A stretch of DNA of 60,748 nucleotides, from assembly GCA_035764005.1 (NCBI GenBank), contig DASTZZ010000093.1, positions 1-60,748 on the forward strand, read 5' to 3'. Origin of the DNA: Terriglobales bacterium (lineage in GTDB: Bacteria > Acidobacteriota > Terriglobia > Terriglobales > Acidobacteriaceae). Positions within the stretch are counted from its first letter, which is position 1. Each line of letters opens with the position of its first letter. A model generated the notes under the pieces. The model was not told the origin of the DNA and made no database searches. It worked only from the letters and a program-made list of their open reading frames with translations. A program made the translations under genes and the position numbers. Positions 1 to 9,124 of this stretch are shown here, piece by piece.

Positions 1-39
1 AGCGCGCTCTATCGTCGTATTCAGAAATATGGCCTCTGA
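1..39 (+). CDS. C-terminal end of an NtrC-family response regulator (partial)
   Basis: The first twelve codons read SALYRRIQKYGL and then a TGA stop. This is the usual last helix and tail of the Fis-type DNA-binding domain that ends sigma-54-dependent NtrC-like regulators. Only this tail is in the window. The stop codon lies inside the start of the sensor kinase gene, giving an 11-base overlap, so the two are almost certainly co-translated as a two-component pair. The family call rests on the short motif and the neighbour, so it is an inference, though a strong one. Confidence 0.75.
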   Translation, partial: SALYRRIQKYGL

Positions 40-1435
40 GCTCGACATCTTCGGGCACGTCGTAGCACCCACTTCCCGTCGCAAAAAGAAAAAACTACTC
101 AGCTTCGAGAAACGCCTGCTTCTTTTTGCCTTGGGAGGCGGACTCTTCCCGCTCGGCGTCTGCGAGCTTCTGATCTGGCTGGGAAACTATTCCTCACAAA
201 CGCAGTGGACTCTCACGTTTTTTCTCGTGCTCGGCTGGCTGATCGCTGCTTTTGCCATCCGCGCACAGGTGATCCGCCCTCTGCAGACGCTCTCGAACAT
301 GGTGGCGGCGTTACGCGAAGAAGATTTCTCCTTCCGCGCGCGCCGCGCCAGCCGCAACGACGCGCTCGGCGAACTGGTCCTGGAAATCAATTCCCTTTCT
401 GACACACTGCAGGGCCAACGCCTGGGATCGATGGAAGCCGTCGCACTGCTCAAAAAAGTGCTGATGGAGATCGACGTCGCAGTATTTACCTTCGATCCTC
501 AGCAGCGGCTGCGCATCGTGAATCGCGCGGGCGAGCAGCTCATGGCGATGACTGCCGAGCGCATGCTCGGACGCACCGCCCAGGAACTCCATCTCGGCAG
601 CCTGCTCGGACACTCCGGGGGACGTACGCTGCGCATGAGCTTTCCCGGACGGGAGGGCCGCTGGGCGATCCAGCAAACATCATTTCGGGAACGCGGCGTC
701 CCGCATCAGCTTCTACTCATCTCCGATCTGAGCCGCGCGCTGCGGGAAGAAGAGCGCCAGGCGTGGCAGCGATTGATCCGCGTCCTTGGACACGAACTCA
801 ATAATTCACTGGCGCCGATTAAATCGATTGCGGGAACGCTGCGCTCGCTGGCCGCGCGTCCAAATCGCCCGGCAGACTGGAACCAGGATGTCGAGCGCGG
901 CCTTGAGGTCATCGAGAGCCGCGCGGACGCGCTCAGCCGCTTCATGCAGGCCTACACCAAGCTCGCTCGCCTGCCGGCTCCCACGTTCAGCAAAGTTCAA
1001 ATCGGCGATCTGGTCCGCCACGCTTCAGGATTGGAAGCGCGGCTTCCGGTCGAGGTCGTGGCCGGGGACGAGGTCTCGCTGGACGGCGATCCAGATCAGC
1101 TTGAGCAGCTGCTGATCAACGTCGTCCGCAACGCGGTCGACGCCTCACTCGATCCCTCAATCCGCACGCCGGGCTCGGTCCAGATCGGCTGGGACGTGAA
1201 TGGACAATCCGTCGAAGTCTTCGTCCGCGACCAGGGCCCCGGACTGCTCAACAGCAACAACCTATTCGTTCCGTTTTTCACCACGAAATCAGGCGGCAGC
1301 GGCATCGGCCTGGTGCTGAGCCGGCAAATCGCCGAGGCCCATGGTGGGACGCTGACGCTGGAGAACCGCAAGGACATTCGCGGCTGCCAGGCGACGCTGC
1401 GACTGCCGCTGGACTCTCACGCCCCTCCAGGCTGA
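29..1435 (+). CDS. NtrY-like membrane sensor histidine kinase
   Basis: A 468-residue sensor kinase that should autophosphorylate and pass phosphate to the response regulator ending at base 39. Two membrane segments lie at about residues 29-51 and 60-78. A HAMP linker follows (about 80-130), then a PAS-like domain (about 140-235), and a HisKA domain with the phospho-acceptor His255 in RVLGHELNNS. The ATPase domain has N-box asparagines near 364-368, a G1 box DQGPGL (401-406), an FFTTK F-box and a GSGIGL G2 box (423-428). The stretch between the membrane segments is very short, so the signal is probably sensed in the membrane or by the PAS domain rather than by a large periplasmic domain. The H-box and the NtrC-like partner suggest an NtrY-type system; the signal is unknown. 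Confidence 0.93.
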   Translation: MASELDIFGHVVAPTSRRKKKKLLSFEKRLLLFALGGGLFPLGVCELLIWLGNYSSQTQWTLTFFLVLGWLIAAFAIRAQVIRPLQTLSNMVAALREEDFSFRARRASRNDALGELVLEINSLSDTLQGQRLGSMEAVALLKKVLMEIDVAVFTFDPQQRLRIVNRAGEQLMAMTAERMLGRTAQELHLGSLLGHSGGRTLRMSFPGREGRWAIQQTSFRERGVPHQLLLISDLSRALREEERQAWQRLIRVLGHELNNSLAPIKSIAGTLRSLAARPNRPADWNQDVERGLEVIESRADALSRFMQAYTKLARLPAPTFSKVQIGDLVRHASGLEARLPVEVVAGDEVSLDGDPDQLEQLLINVVRNAVDASLDPSIRTPGSVQIGWDVNGQSVEVFVRDQGPGLLNSNNLFVPFFTTKSGGSGIGLVLSRQIAEAHGGTLTLENRKDIRGCQATLRLPLDSHAPPG

Positions 1436-1460
1436 GCCGACGCGGCCCGAAACCACAAAT

Positions 1461-1588
1461 TTAACTTTCGCTGTAAACAGCGTAATTAACAGCGTAAATC
1501 CGAGCTCGATGGTCAGATTTTGCGGTTTTCTGCCCATTTTTCTCGAAAAGTCGCAAAGTTAACAGCGAAACAAAAACGGGGAACAGCG
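1461..1588 (+). repeat. Cluster of AACAGCG repeats after the sensor kinase gene
   Basis: The word AACAGCG occurs at 1476, 1488, 1561 and 1582, and an inverted copy (TTTCGCTGT) at 1466-1474 opposes ACAGCGAAA at 1562-1570. Similar AACAGGGAA/AACAGCGAA words occur at 32076-32098 and 32248-32271. No open frame with convincing features overlaps it. It looks like a degenerate dispersed repeat; function unknown. The rest of the gap to 2165 holds only short open frames with no recognisable product. Confidence 0.5.
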
Positions 1589-2165
1589 AAAGATCACCGT
1601 AAACATCCTTGTGCGACGGCAGATGCAATCCGGATGGCTTGCATTTAAGCCCTACCCGACCACGATCAGTATCGAAGCCCGACCACATGCAGGAAGCTCC
1701 CGATAAGAGTTGCCAACATCAGTTTCGGCAGGCAGACCAACGCCAGTCTTTTGATGATCTCAGCCACCAGCTTGACTTTGTTTTTTACGCAAGCCGTTCG
1801 CTCCGCGCCAAGGAACCGAGCCCGCGCTAACAGACTTTGTCGAAAATAGGTCCCGCTGCCTCAGCTGCGGAAAAAATGCGCTCGCGACCGAGGAACGGGA
1901 CCGGCGCCGGTAGGGGCCGGTTCTGAGATTGTTACGATGCTACGCGGAGGGGTAGCCGCGTCTGTTGCGGCAGCGTTCGTGTGCAAATCACCGCAGTATC
2001 GTTGTATTCGGAGTTCGCCTTTCGGCGCCTTCCGACCCCGGCTACCGCCGGCGGTTCTGTTTTGCATTTTCCGCAGCTTGTTGGTTCCACAAGCCTGGCA
2101 TCGCTAAGTCGGTGATCAATCCCAGCCTGCTCGACCCTGCTCGCGGCCTGTTCGTCAGATTTGTC

Positions 2166-2216
2166 TTGACTACGCGATTGGCGGGGATGTAGAAAACCAC
2201 GTCTAGTTGTCTAGAC
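2166..2216 (+). promoter_or_regulatory. Promoter and GntR operator of receptor module 1
   Basis: A -35 TTGACT (2166-2171) and a -10 TAGAAA (2190-2195) are separated by 18 bases. Five bases later comes the perfect inverted repeat GTCTAG-TTGT-CTAGAC (2201-2216), which would cover the transcription start. The same three elements with the same spacings precede the second GntR gene at 8161-8211. The likely reading is autorepression by the GntR regulators, inferred from position, symmetry and duplication. Confidence 0.8.
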
Positions 2217-2243
2217 TTTTTCGAGAGCTTGACTGAACCGATC

Positions 2244-2993
2244 ATGCTTGACCGGCAGAGTGCCGTTCCCCTTTATTACCAGATCCAACAGTTCCTGTTG
2301 AACGAGATCCATTCTGGCGCTTTCAAGCCGGGCCAGGCAATTTCTTCTGAGCAGGAAATTTCCGCTCGCATGAAAGTAAGCCGGATGACGGTCCGGCAGG
2401 CGCTCAAGTCGCTGTGCAGCCAGGGCATCCTCTACAGCGAACGGGGAAAAGGGACATTCGTTTCAGCCATCAAGCTGGAAAAAAATTTTCGCAACGTTTT
2501 GTCGTTCAGCGAAGAGATGACCAAGAGCGGGTCGCGGCCCAGTTCGAGCGTGCTGTCTTTCGGAATTGAACAACCCGACATGAAGGCGGCGAAAGCTTTG
2601 CGCATTGGCGCCGGCGAAGGGGTGATCAGCTTGCGGCGGCTGCGCCTGGCAAATGAAATTCCTATGGCAATCGAGTGGACTCACCTTCCGGTCAATCTTT
2701 GTCCAGACCTGCTGGAGACATTCGACCCCCATACCTCGCTCTACGAAAGGCTGGCGCAGCAGTACGGCATTCATATCGCTGTAACCGAGGAAGTGGCAGA
2801 AGCGGCCGTAGCAAACGCCGAGGAGTCAAGGCTCTTGCAGATCAACAAGGGCAGTCCAGTCTTTCACTTCGTACGCACTTCCTACCTTCGCGATGGCAGG
2901 CCCGTGGAATACGTAAACTCGACTTATCGCGGCGACCGCTACCGGCTCGTGAACCGGCTGACCGCAGATTCGGAGAAAGAGAGATTACGTTGA
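2244..2993 (+). CDS. GntR-family (HutC/UTRA) transcriptional regulator, copy 1
   Basis: A 249-residue regulator. An N-terminal winged helix-turn-helix (about residues 8-73, including SARMKVSRMTVRQALKSL) is followed by a UTRA ligand-binding domain (about 95-240, ending in YLRDGRPVEYVNSTYRGDRY), the arrangement of HutC-type GntR proteins. These bind small metabolites, often sugars or amino-acid derivatives. I chose the ATG at 2244 over the in-frame TTG at 2229 because the paralogue at 8247 starts at the equivalent MLDRQSAV. It lies just behind the palindromic operator and 272 bases ahead of a TonB-dependent receptor, so it probably controls itself and perhaps the receptor. It is very similar to the second copy along its whole length; the ligand is unknown. 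Confidence 0.93.
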   Translation: MLDRQSAVPLYYQIQQFLLNEIHSGAFKPGQAISSEQEISARMKVSRMTVRQALKSLCSQGILYSERGKGTFVSAIKLEKNFRNVLSFSEEMTKSGSRPSSSVLSFGIEQPDMKAAKALRIGAGEGVISLRRLRLANEIPMAIEWTHLPVNLCPDLLETFDPHTSLYERLAQQYGIHIAVTEEVAEAAVANAEESRLLQINKGSPVFHFVRTSYLRDGRPVEYVNSTYRGDRYRLVNRLTADSEKERLR

Positions 2994-3151
2994 ATCCTGC
3001 GGTCTGTGCGATTTCGAACCCACTCGTTCCGCCGTCGAGAGGCAAACACTGGGGTACTCACTGCGCAGGTCCCTGAGAGGTGGGCTGTCGTTGAGCCAGG
3101 CAACGTTTCCGTAATTGGTTGGCAATAGAGCTACTTAGCCGAGATTTTGGT

Positions 3152-3181
3152 TTGACAATGGCAATTTTGAGCAAATAGGAT
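3152..3181 (+). promoter_or_regulatory. Probable promoter of receptor gene 1
   Basis: A perfect TTGACA (3152-3157) is followed after 18 bases by TAGGAT (3176-3181), the same 18-base spacing as the two GntR promoters. It lies 85 bases before the receptor start. No GTCTAG palindrome is present here, so any control by the GntR protein would need read-through or a diverged site. Confidence 0.55.
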
Positions 3182-3218
3182 TCGGCGATTCAAGCAATCG
3201 GCGATTGAAAACAAATTT

Positions 3219-3240
3219 CCCGCGAGGTGCGAAACGCGGG
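3219..3240 (+). promoter_or_regulatory. Leader hairpin before receptor gene 1
   Basis: CCCGCG (3219-3224) pairs with CGCGGG (3235-3240) across a 10-base loop, within the presumed 5' leader and ending 14 bases ahead of the GGAGG ribosome-binding site. It could tune mRNA stability or translation, but no regulatory role can be shown from one copy. Confidence 0.3.
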
Positions 3241-3265
3241 CTTTCATCTCAAATGGAGGAGCAAA

Positions 3266-6200
3266 ATGCGTGTGTTATCCCGTTTAGGAATCTTAGCTGC
3301 GCTCTGCTGCTGGCTTGCATGTGCCGCGATTGCGCAGGAAATTACCGGGAGTATTGCCGGGACTGTTAAGGATCCGCAGGGTGCCGTTGTTCCCAATGCG
3401 ACCGTAACCATCACCAATACAGATAAGAGTGCCGTTGTGCGCACGGTAAAGACCGGAGCAGGCGGCGAGTTTGCTGCCCCACTGCTGCCCGTCGGACACT
3501 ATTCATTCGCAGTAGACGCTCCGGGCTTTCAGAAGTTTCAACAGACCGGAATCACGCTCAACCTGGGCGACCACCTCACTTTCTTCCCCGCCCTCAAGGT
3601 TGGCGCCTCGACAGAAACCGTGGCTGTAGAAGCCAATGCCGCACAGGTTAACCTGCAGTCCGTGGAAGCATCAGGACTGATCAGCGGAACCCAGGTTCGA
3701 GAATTGGCTTTGAACGGCCGCAACTGGGAGCAATTAGTAACGCTCGTGCCAGGCGTCTCCGACGCGGGACAGTCCGACCAGCTATATGTTGGCGCTTTTG
3801 CTCCTCAGGGAACCAATCTGGTGACCTTTTCGATCAACGGCGGCCGCCGCGAGGAAAACAACTACATGATCGATGGCGCCGACAACATCGATCGTGGCTC
3901 GGGATTGACTTTGCTCTCATTCCCCAGTGTGGACGCGATTGGCCAATTTCAGGTGATTCGAGGCCAGTATGGTCCGGAGTATGGCCGAGCGGCCAGCGGC
4001 CAGGTAAATGTCATTACCAAATCCGGCACCAGCAACCTGCACGGCAGCCTTTATGAGTTTGTGCGCAACGACGTCTTCAACGCAAACAACTACTTCACCA
4101 AAAGGACTCAATTGGGTAATGGCCAACCGAACAAACCGCCGGTGCTGCGCTACAACGACTTCGGCGGCACAATCGGCGGGCCGGTTTGGATCCCGAAGCT
4201 CTACGAACAAAAAGACAAAACTTTCTTCTTCTTCTCCGAAGAGGCGAGGAGAAATCTTACTTTTTCCAATCCTGTCGCAACGGTTCCTACCGCAGGCATG
4301 CTGACCGGCCAATTCCTGCATCCTGTCTGCGTTGCCTTTGATGCGAACAACAATTGCACCACTACTGGGACCTCCATCTCGACGATCAATCCAATCGCTC
4401 AGGCGTACATCAAGGATGTCTTTTCGAAGTATCCACAGCCCAATAACCCAGCGGTGAATCCTTTCAGCCTGATTTCAAGCGTGCGCGGAATCTTCAATTT
4501 CCGCGAGGAGATCTACAAGATCGATCACACCGTGAACTCCAGGCTATCTTTCAGTGGCAAAATCCTGCGTGATTCCATTCCAACTCGTGAATCGGGCGGA
4601 CTGTTTACTAATCTCCCGCTCGACAACGTAGGCTCGACTAACACGAACTCGCCAGGGCATAACTATACAGTTCGCGCGACGATTACTTTGAGCCCTACCT
4701 TCCTGATTGAGCCAGGGTATGGCTACTCTTATGGCGCGATCTTGAGCACACCCAATAATCTTCTGAACGCGAAGAACTCGCCAGACGTTGCGAGCTCTCT
4801 CAACGGAGTGCTTCCGTTCGCTACTGTTCTGGGTCGCATTCCGAATTTGACTCTCGCAGGCGGAACTGGCCCTCAGACCTTTGGCCCCTATAACGACTAC
4901 AACATCAACCATAACGCTTTGGTAAACGTCACCAAGGTGCACGGCAGCCACTCCATTAAGTTTGGAGCCACTTACTACCATTACGAGAAGCACGAAAACG
5001 CGGGCAATGGAAATCAAGGCACTTTCGCCTTCAATAACAACGGTGTGCAGACAGGAGCACTCGATTTCGAGCAGGCTTGGGCTAACTTTCTCCTTGGGCA
5101 AGTCGGAACGTTCTCGCAAAGCTCTCTCGATCTGACTGCTGATATTCTCGACAATCAATTCGAGTACTATGCGCAGGACACATGGCGCATGAAGCCGAAT
5201 TTGACTCTCACTTATGGCTTCCGCCACTCATTCTTCCGCCAACCGACTTCGGCTAACGGGATCATGGAGAACTTCTATCCGGGTGCGTACGATCCATCGA
5301 AGGCTCCCTGTATTTTGTCCAACGGTAAAATCGACGTGACCAAGAGCGCCACCGGAACACTCACCAGCGCCTGCAATCCGAATTACGATCCTCTGAATGG
5401 CTACATCTTCGCCCCTGGACAGGCACCGGCGGGAGTCACAGGCCACGTCTCTCCATGGGGCAGCAAAATGGGTCCGGAGTACAATCTCGCGATTGCACCT
5501 CGACTGGGCGTCGCCTGGGATCCGTTTGGCAAAGGTAACACTTCGATCCGCGCAGGCTATGGCATGTTCTATGACAGCGGAGACATCTTCGGAAACGCAG
5601 AAAATGATGTCTTCACTGGCATCGGGTATCAGAACAACGTTTCCTTCCCGAACGTGACCTTCCAGAGCCCTACGGGAGGGCAGCCAATTCCGTCAACGGG
5701 AATCACGGCCAATATCACTCAACTGCAGTCGCGCATCGACACAAACTACAAGTCGCCGTACACGCAGCAGTGGAGCCTGGATGTGCAGAACCTCTTAAAA
5801 TCGGGTTGGCTTCTGGACGTAGGCTACTACGGACAGAATGGCATTCACCTGCCCGGATTTTTCGACAACAACCAACCGGCCCCGAATGCGTTCCGCCAAT
5901 GCACGGATGCTACTCCGTGTATGAGCGGCCCGAACAAAATCAGCTTCGGTGCTGTACCTGTCGTCACCAGTGCCAACACTAACGGGCTGAATGCCCTGCG
6001 GCCATTCATTGGATACTCCGGCGGCAACGCCGTTCGTGGTATCTACACCGAGAACTACAACGGACTGCAGACGCAACTGCAGAAGCAATTCACCGGCAAC
6101 ACAATGGTCAATGTCTCCTACACCTGGAGCCATGCCTTAACCACCTATATCGCGGACCGCACAACCGGCAGCATCATGCCGGTGCAGGGAAACCTTCGCG

Positions 6201-6778
6201 ACAATAACTATGGTCCTGGAATCGGAGATCGACGTCACGTTTTCACTGCAAACTTTGTCTGGGATCTTCCCTGGCTTAAGAACCAGGAAGGATTCGTAGG
6301 TCACGTGCTGGGTGGCTGGGAATTTTCCGGCATCCAGACCTTCCAGACTGGTCTGCCCGGGAACGTAACGCAGGCAGTTGCCGATCCTACTGGCGCAGGT
6401 TGCCTGGGCCCGTCTCCTTGCTCATTGCGCCCCAACCAGACCGGTGATCCAAACGCGAATGCACCCAATACTTTCGCGAAATGGTTCAACACCTCTGCGT
6501 TCTCGACGCCGTCTTCGACGCAGACCACGCCACCGTCAGCTCGTCCGGGCGCAGTACGGTTGCCGGGCTTCTGGCGCTCTGATCTTGGATTATTCAAAAA
6601 TTTCAAGGCAACTGAGCGGTTCACGTTCCAGTTCCGCGCAGAGGCCTTCAACGCCTTCAACCACACCAATCCGATCTGCTGCGCGTCATTCACGAGCACG
6701 AACGCCTCGTCCTTTGGGGTAATTACTTCGGCGCGTGATCCTCGCACTTTGGAATTGGGAGCGAAGTTCTTGTTCTAG
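3266..6778 (+). CDS. Oar-like TonB-dependent outer-membrane receptor, module 1
   Basis: A 1170-residue outer-membrane protein. A signal peptide (MRVLSRLGILAALCCWLACA, ending near AIAQ) precedes a carboxypeptidase-regulatory-like beta-sandwich (about 26-105, with SIAGTVKDPQGAVVPNATVT). A plug domain follows (about 120-250, including LNGRNWEQLVTLVPGV and SGQVNVITKSGTSNLHGS), then a very large beta-barrel ending in Phe (ELGAKFLF), as needed for barrel assembly. The start is the ATG at 3266 with GGAGG six bases upstream; the in-frame GTG at 3227 would put 13 residues before the signal peptide. Such receptors are abundant in Acidobacteriota and Bacteroidota and are thought to import large substrates, often glycan or peptide derived. 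The adjacent GntR gene suggests substrate-dependent expression; the substrate cannot be named. Confidence 0.93.
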   Translation: MRVLSRLGILAALCCWLACAAIAQEITGSIAGTVKDPQGAVVPNATVTITNTDKSAVVRTVKTGAGGEFAAPLLPVGHYSFAVDAPGFQKFQQTGITLNLGDHLTFFPALKVGASTETVAVEANAAQVNLQSVEASGLISGTQVRELALNGRNWEQLVTLVPGVSDAGQSDQLYVGAFAPQGTNLVTFSINGGRREENNYMIDGADNIDRGSGLTLLSFPSVDAIGQFQVIRGQYGPEYGRAASGQVNVITKSGTSNLHGSLYEFVRNDVFNANNYFTKRTQLGNGQPNKPPVLRYNDFGGTIGGPVWIPKLYEQKDKTFFFFSEEARRNLTFSNPVATVPTAGMLTGQFLHPVCVAFDANNNCTTTGTSISTINPIAQAYIKDVFSKYPQPNNPAVNPFSLISSVRGIFNFREEIYKIDHTVNSRLSFSGKILRDSIPTRESGGLFTNLPLDNVGSTNTNSPGHNYTVRATITLSPTFLIEPGYGYSYGAILSTPNNLLNAKNSPDVASSLNGVLPFATVLGRIPNLTLAGGTGPQTFGPYNDYNINHNALVNVTKVHGSHSIKFGATYYHYEKHENAGNGNQGTFAFNNNGVQTGALDFEQAWANFLLGQVGTFSQSSLDLTADILDNQFEYYAQDTWRMKPNLTLTYGFRHSFFRQPTSANGIMENFYPGAYDPSKAPCILSNGKIDVTKSATGTLTSACNPNYDPLNGYIFAPGQAPAGVTGHVSPWGSKMGPEYNLAIAPRLGVAWDPFGKGNTSIRAGYGMFYDSGDIFGNAENDVFTGIGYQNNVSFPNVTFQSPTGGQPIPSTGITANITQLQSRIDTNYKSPYTQQWSLDVQNLLKSGWLLDVGYYGQNGIHLPGFFDNNQPAPNAFRQCTDATPCMSGPNKISFGAVPVVTSANTNGLNALRPFIGYSGGNAVRGIYTENYNGLQTQLQKQFTGNTMVNVSYTWSHALTTYIADRTTGSIMPVQGNLRDNNYGPGIGDRRHVFTANFVWDLPWLKNQEGFVGHVLGGWEFSGIQTFQTGLPGNVTQAVADPTGAGCLGPSPCSLRPNQTGDPNANAPNTFAKWFNTSAFSTPSSTQTTPPSARPGAVRLPGFWRSDLGLFKNFKATERFTFQFRAEAFNAFNHTNPICCASFTSTNASSFGVITSARDPRTLELGAKFLF

Positions 6779-6796
6779 TCATCGAAGATTTACTCG

Positions 6797-6823
6797 GCCC
6801 ACCGGAAACGGTGGGCTTTTTTT
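6797..6823 (+). terminator. Intrinsic terminator of receptor gene 1
   Basis: A perfect 8-bp stem (GCCCACCG / CGGTGGGC, 6797-6804 and 6809-6816) closes a GAAA tetraloop and is followed by seven T residues. It lies 18 bases after the receptor stop codon and separates module 1 from the next gene. Confidence 0.93.
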
Positions 6824-6965
6824 ATCGAACACCCAGATTCGTGAGGACTGGATCTCGCGCGAAAAAAGGCGAGAAAATACAGCAAGAACGTACTCAACGT
6901 CCGTTCGTACACCGGCGGATTCCTCAGGCACGCGAACGCGCAACGCCGCTTCGGAAGTATCAATC

Positions 6966-7961
6966 ATGAAAATCGGGCGACTTGGAACAGTTTTCATCCT
7001 GAGCTGCAGCTCACTGGTGACAGTTGCATCGGACTTGCCGAGAGCAGCCGATGCCTCGAGAAGCGTTTCCTTTGCAGAAATCTTCAGCCATTCCGACGAT
7101 TGGACATTCCGGGAATGGGAAAATGGATTTCTCGTAGGCCTCGATCAACGCGAGAGCGGGGCCTCCGCAGTCGTCGGTTACGACAGCACAGGCAGGATGG
7201 CCCTCAAAACCTCGATCAAGTATCCCGGAGCGGACGATATCGCTCTGACATCAGCGACATTCGATACAGCTAAGCATTTGATCGTTGCCGGCGGCAGTTC
7301 CAATTCTGAGGGTGTGGTCACCAACTTCATCGCCCAGGTGCACGAAGATGGTTCCATCGAGCAGCTTCTGCGAGTAAATCCTTTCGTCGTTCGACAACTA
7401 TGCTCAGCGGAACCGGGAAAGGTGTGGGCAATTGGCAGTGAAAGAGATGCGGACCGATTCGCCGCCTATCCGATCCTTCGCGAGTTTGGTTTGCGACGGG
7501 GACAATTGCGAACCGCAATTCCAAGAAACACTACGAAACTGGCAAGTCAAGGCCGATACGGTAACGATACGATGCTGCGCTGCAGCAAAACCGCAGTGGT
7601 CCTCTACTCCTCAACCACGGGCGAACTATTCAAATACGATTTGAGGAAAGACATTTTGCAGTCGTGGAAAATTACTCGTTTTGATTTCTACTCCATTCGT
7701 GCAACCGGCCTGGGTATCGATGATAGTGGACAGATTTTCGCAAGCTTGCATCGCCTGCCCACAAAAACGGCACACCTCCAAACCGGTCTTTACGTGCTCA
7801 ACATCGGACAGGATGGAAACGCAAACTGGGAACCTATACCGGGAACTGTCAGTTCTGACTCTGTGGTAAAGCTTCTCGGAGTAGAACACCATACTCTGGT
7901 TTACATGCCGGATGCTCGTGATCCGCTAGCCACGACTGTATTTACGCCGATCAAACGTTAA
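6966..7961 (+). CDS. Exported protein of unknown function between the two receptor modules
   Basis: A 331-residue protein with an N-terminal signal sequence (MKIGRLGTVFILSCSSLVTV, cleavage near SDLPRA). The remainder has recurring short segments such as DSTGRMALKTS, EDGSIEQLL and DSGQIFASL that look like the strands of a beta-propeller, but I do not recognise a named family. The ATG at 6966 is chosen because the signal peptide starts there; the longer frame would overlap the receptor and its terminator. It lies alone between the two GntR/receptor modules, with its own upstream region after the terminator, so it may belong functionally to the import system. Confidence 0.7.
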   Translation: MKIGRLGTVFILSCSSLVTVASDLPRAADASRSVSFAEIFSHSDDWTFREWENGFLVGLDQRESGASAVVGYDSTGRMALKTSIKYPGADDIALTSATFDTAKHLIVAGGSSNSEGVVTNFIAQVHEDGSIEQLLRVNPFVVRQLCSAEPGKVWAIGSERDADRFAAYPILREFGLRRGQLRTAIPRNTTKLASQGRYGNDTMLRCSKTAVVLYSSTTGELFKYDLRKDILQSWKITRFDFYSIRATGLGIDDSGQIFASLHRLPTKTAHLQTGLYVLNIGQDGNANWEPIPGTVSSDSVVKLLGVEHHTLVYMPDARDPLATTVFTPIKR

Positions 7962-8160
7962 AACAGTCGGGATCCTACCCTGCTGGCTTCAATCGTTCGG
8001 CTCGATGACGATGTCGTTCAGCAGTCCGCACAATGAGCACTGCCCTCCCCTTTTCCGCCCAACGCGGAGGTGCTCCTGGCTGAAGATTCCACGGCGACGA
8101 GCATTCATAGGCGCCCCGCATCTTCCGCTCGTTGTCTATTGATGGATCCACAGATTCTTC

Positions 8161-8211
8161 TTGACCTCTTCATCCCAGCAGATGTAGAACACAAGGTCTA
8201 GTTGTCTAGAC
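8161..8211 (+). promoter_or_regulatory. Promoter and GntR operator of receptor module 2
   Basis: TTGACC (8161-8166), an 18-base spacer, TAGAAC (8185-8190), five bases, then GTCTAG-TTGT-CTAGAC (8196-8211). The operator is identical base for base to the one at 2201-2216 and the geometry is unchanged, while the sequence upstream has diverged. This points to conservation of a functional binding site. Confidence 0.82.
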
Positions 8212-8246
8212 GTTTTCTGGTCACTCCGAACGACTGAAGTCCCCAA

Positions 8247-8996
8247 ATGCTCGACCGGCAGAGTGCGGTCCCGCTTTACTACCAGATTCAACAGTTCTTG
8301 CTGGAGCAGATCCATTCCGGCGTCTTCGAACCTGGCGAGGCGATCTCGTCGGAGCAGGAGATCTCTGCGCGATTCCGCGTAAGCCGCATGACTGTGCGGC
8401 AGGCCCTCAAATCGCTGTGCGATGAAGGCGTGTTGTACAGCCAACGTGGCCGGGGAACGTTCGTTTCCCAAGCCAAGTTGGAGAAAAATTTTCGCAACGT
8501 CCTCTCGTTCTCCGAAGAGATGAGCAACAGCGGATCGCGGCCCAGTTCGAAGGTGCTCTCTTTCAGCATTGTCCCCGCCGATGTCAACACGGCGGAGGCC
8601 CTCAGGATCAAGGCGCAGGACAACGTAATCAGCTTACGGCGATTGAGGCTCGCGGATGAGATCGCAATGGCGATTGAGTGGAGCCACATTCCTGTGCATT
8701 TTTGCCCGGATTTGCTGGGCACATTCGATGCTCGCACTTCGTTGTACGCGACCCTGGCCGAGCGGTACGGACTCGAGATTGCCATTACGGAAGAGGTTGC
8801 AGAAGCTGCTGTCGCAAATGCGGAAGAGGCGCGGCTTTTAGAGATTCGCAAGGCAAGCGCGGTCTTCCGTCTTGCACGGACGTCTTACCTCCGCGATGGC
8901 AGGCCTGTGGAGTATGTGAACTCGATCTATCGTGGCGATCGTTACAGGATCGTTAATCGACTAAGCGCTCAAGGCAAGAAAGAGAAGGTTGGTTGA
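8247..8996 (+). CDS. GntR-family (HutC/UTRA) transcriptional regulator, copy 2
   Basis: A 249-residue paralogue of the regulator at 2244, the same length and colinear without gaps. The recognition helix region (VSRMTVRQALKSL) is identical, so both proteins should read the same operator. The effector domain keeps core motifs such as NFRNVLSFSEEM, EEVAEAAVANAEE and SYLRDGRPVEYVNS but has changed at many other positions, which would fit a different or related ligand. It starts at the ATG at 8247, 35 bases after the operator. Its stop is followed after 128 bases by the second receptor, so regulator and receptor may share a transcript. Confidence 0.93.
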   Translation: MLDRQSAVPLYYQIQQFLLEQIHSGVFEPGEAISSEQEISARFRVSRMTVRQALKSLCDEGVLYSQRGRGTFVSQAKLEKNFRNVLSFSEEMSNSGSRPSSKVLSFSIVPADVNTAEALRIKAQDNVISLRRLRLADEIAMAIEWSHIPVHFCPDLLGTFDARTSLYATLAERYGLEIAITEEVAEAAVANAEEARLLEIRKASAVFRLARTSYLRDGRPVEYVNSIYRGDRYRIVNRLSAQGKKEKVG

Positions 8997-9124
8997 GTTG
9001 TATCCCTTCGAAAGGAATGGGATGGATTCGAAGGTTTCGGAAGAAGGTGTCGGGTCCTCAATTGAGGTACCTAAACAAGACCATACAGAAGCAATTCGAG
9101 GTTGCTTCGAGTGAAGGAGGAATT

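Noticed and set aside
1764-1800. A stretch (CAGCTTGACTTTGTTTTTTACG) that looks like a reversed, degenerate copy of the GntR promoter/operator
   Set aside because: Only scattered positions agree with the two real copies, and the GTCTAG palindrome is absent; chance similarity is more likely.
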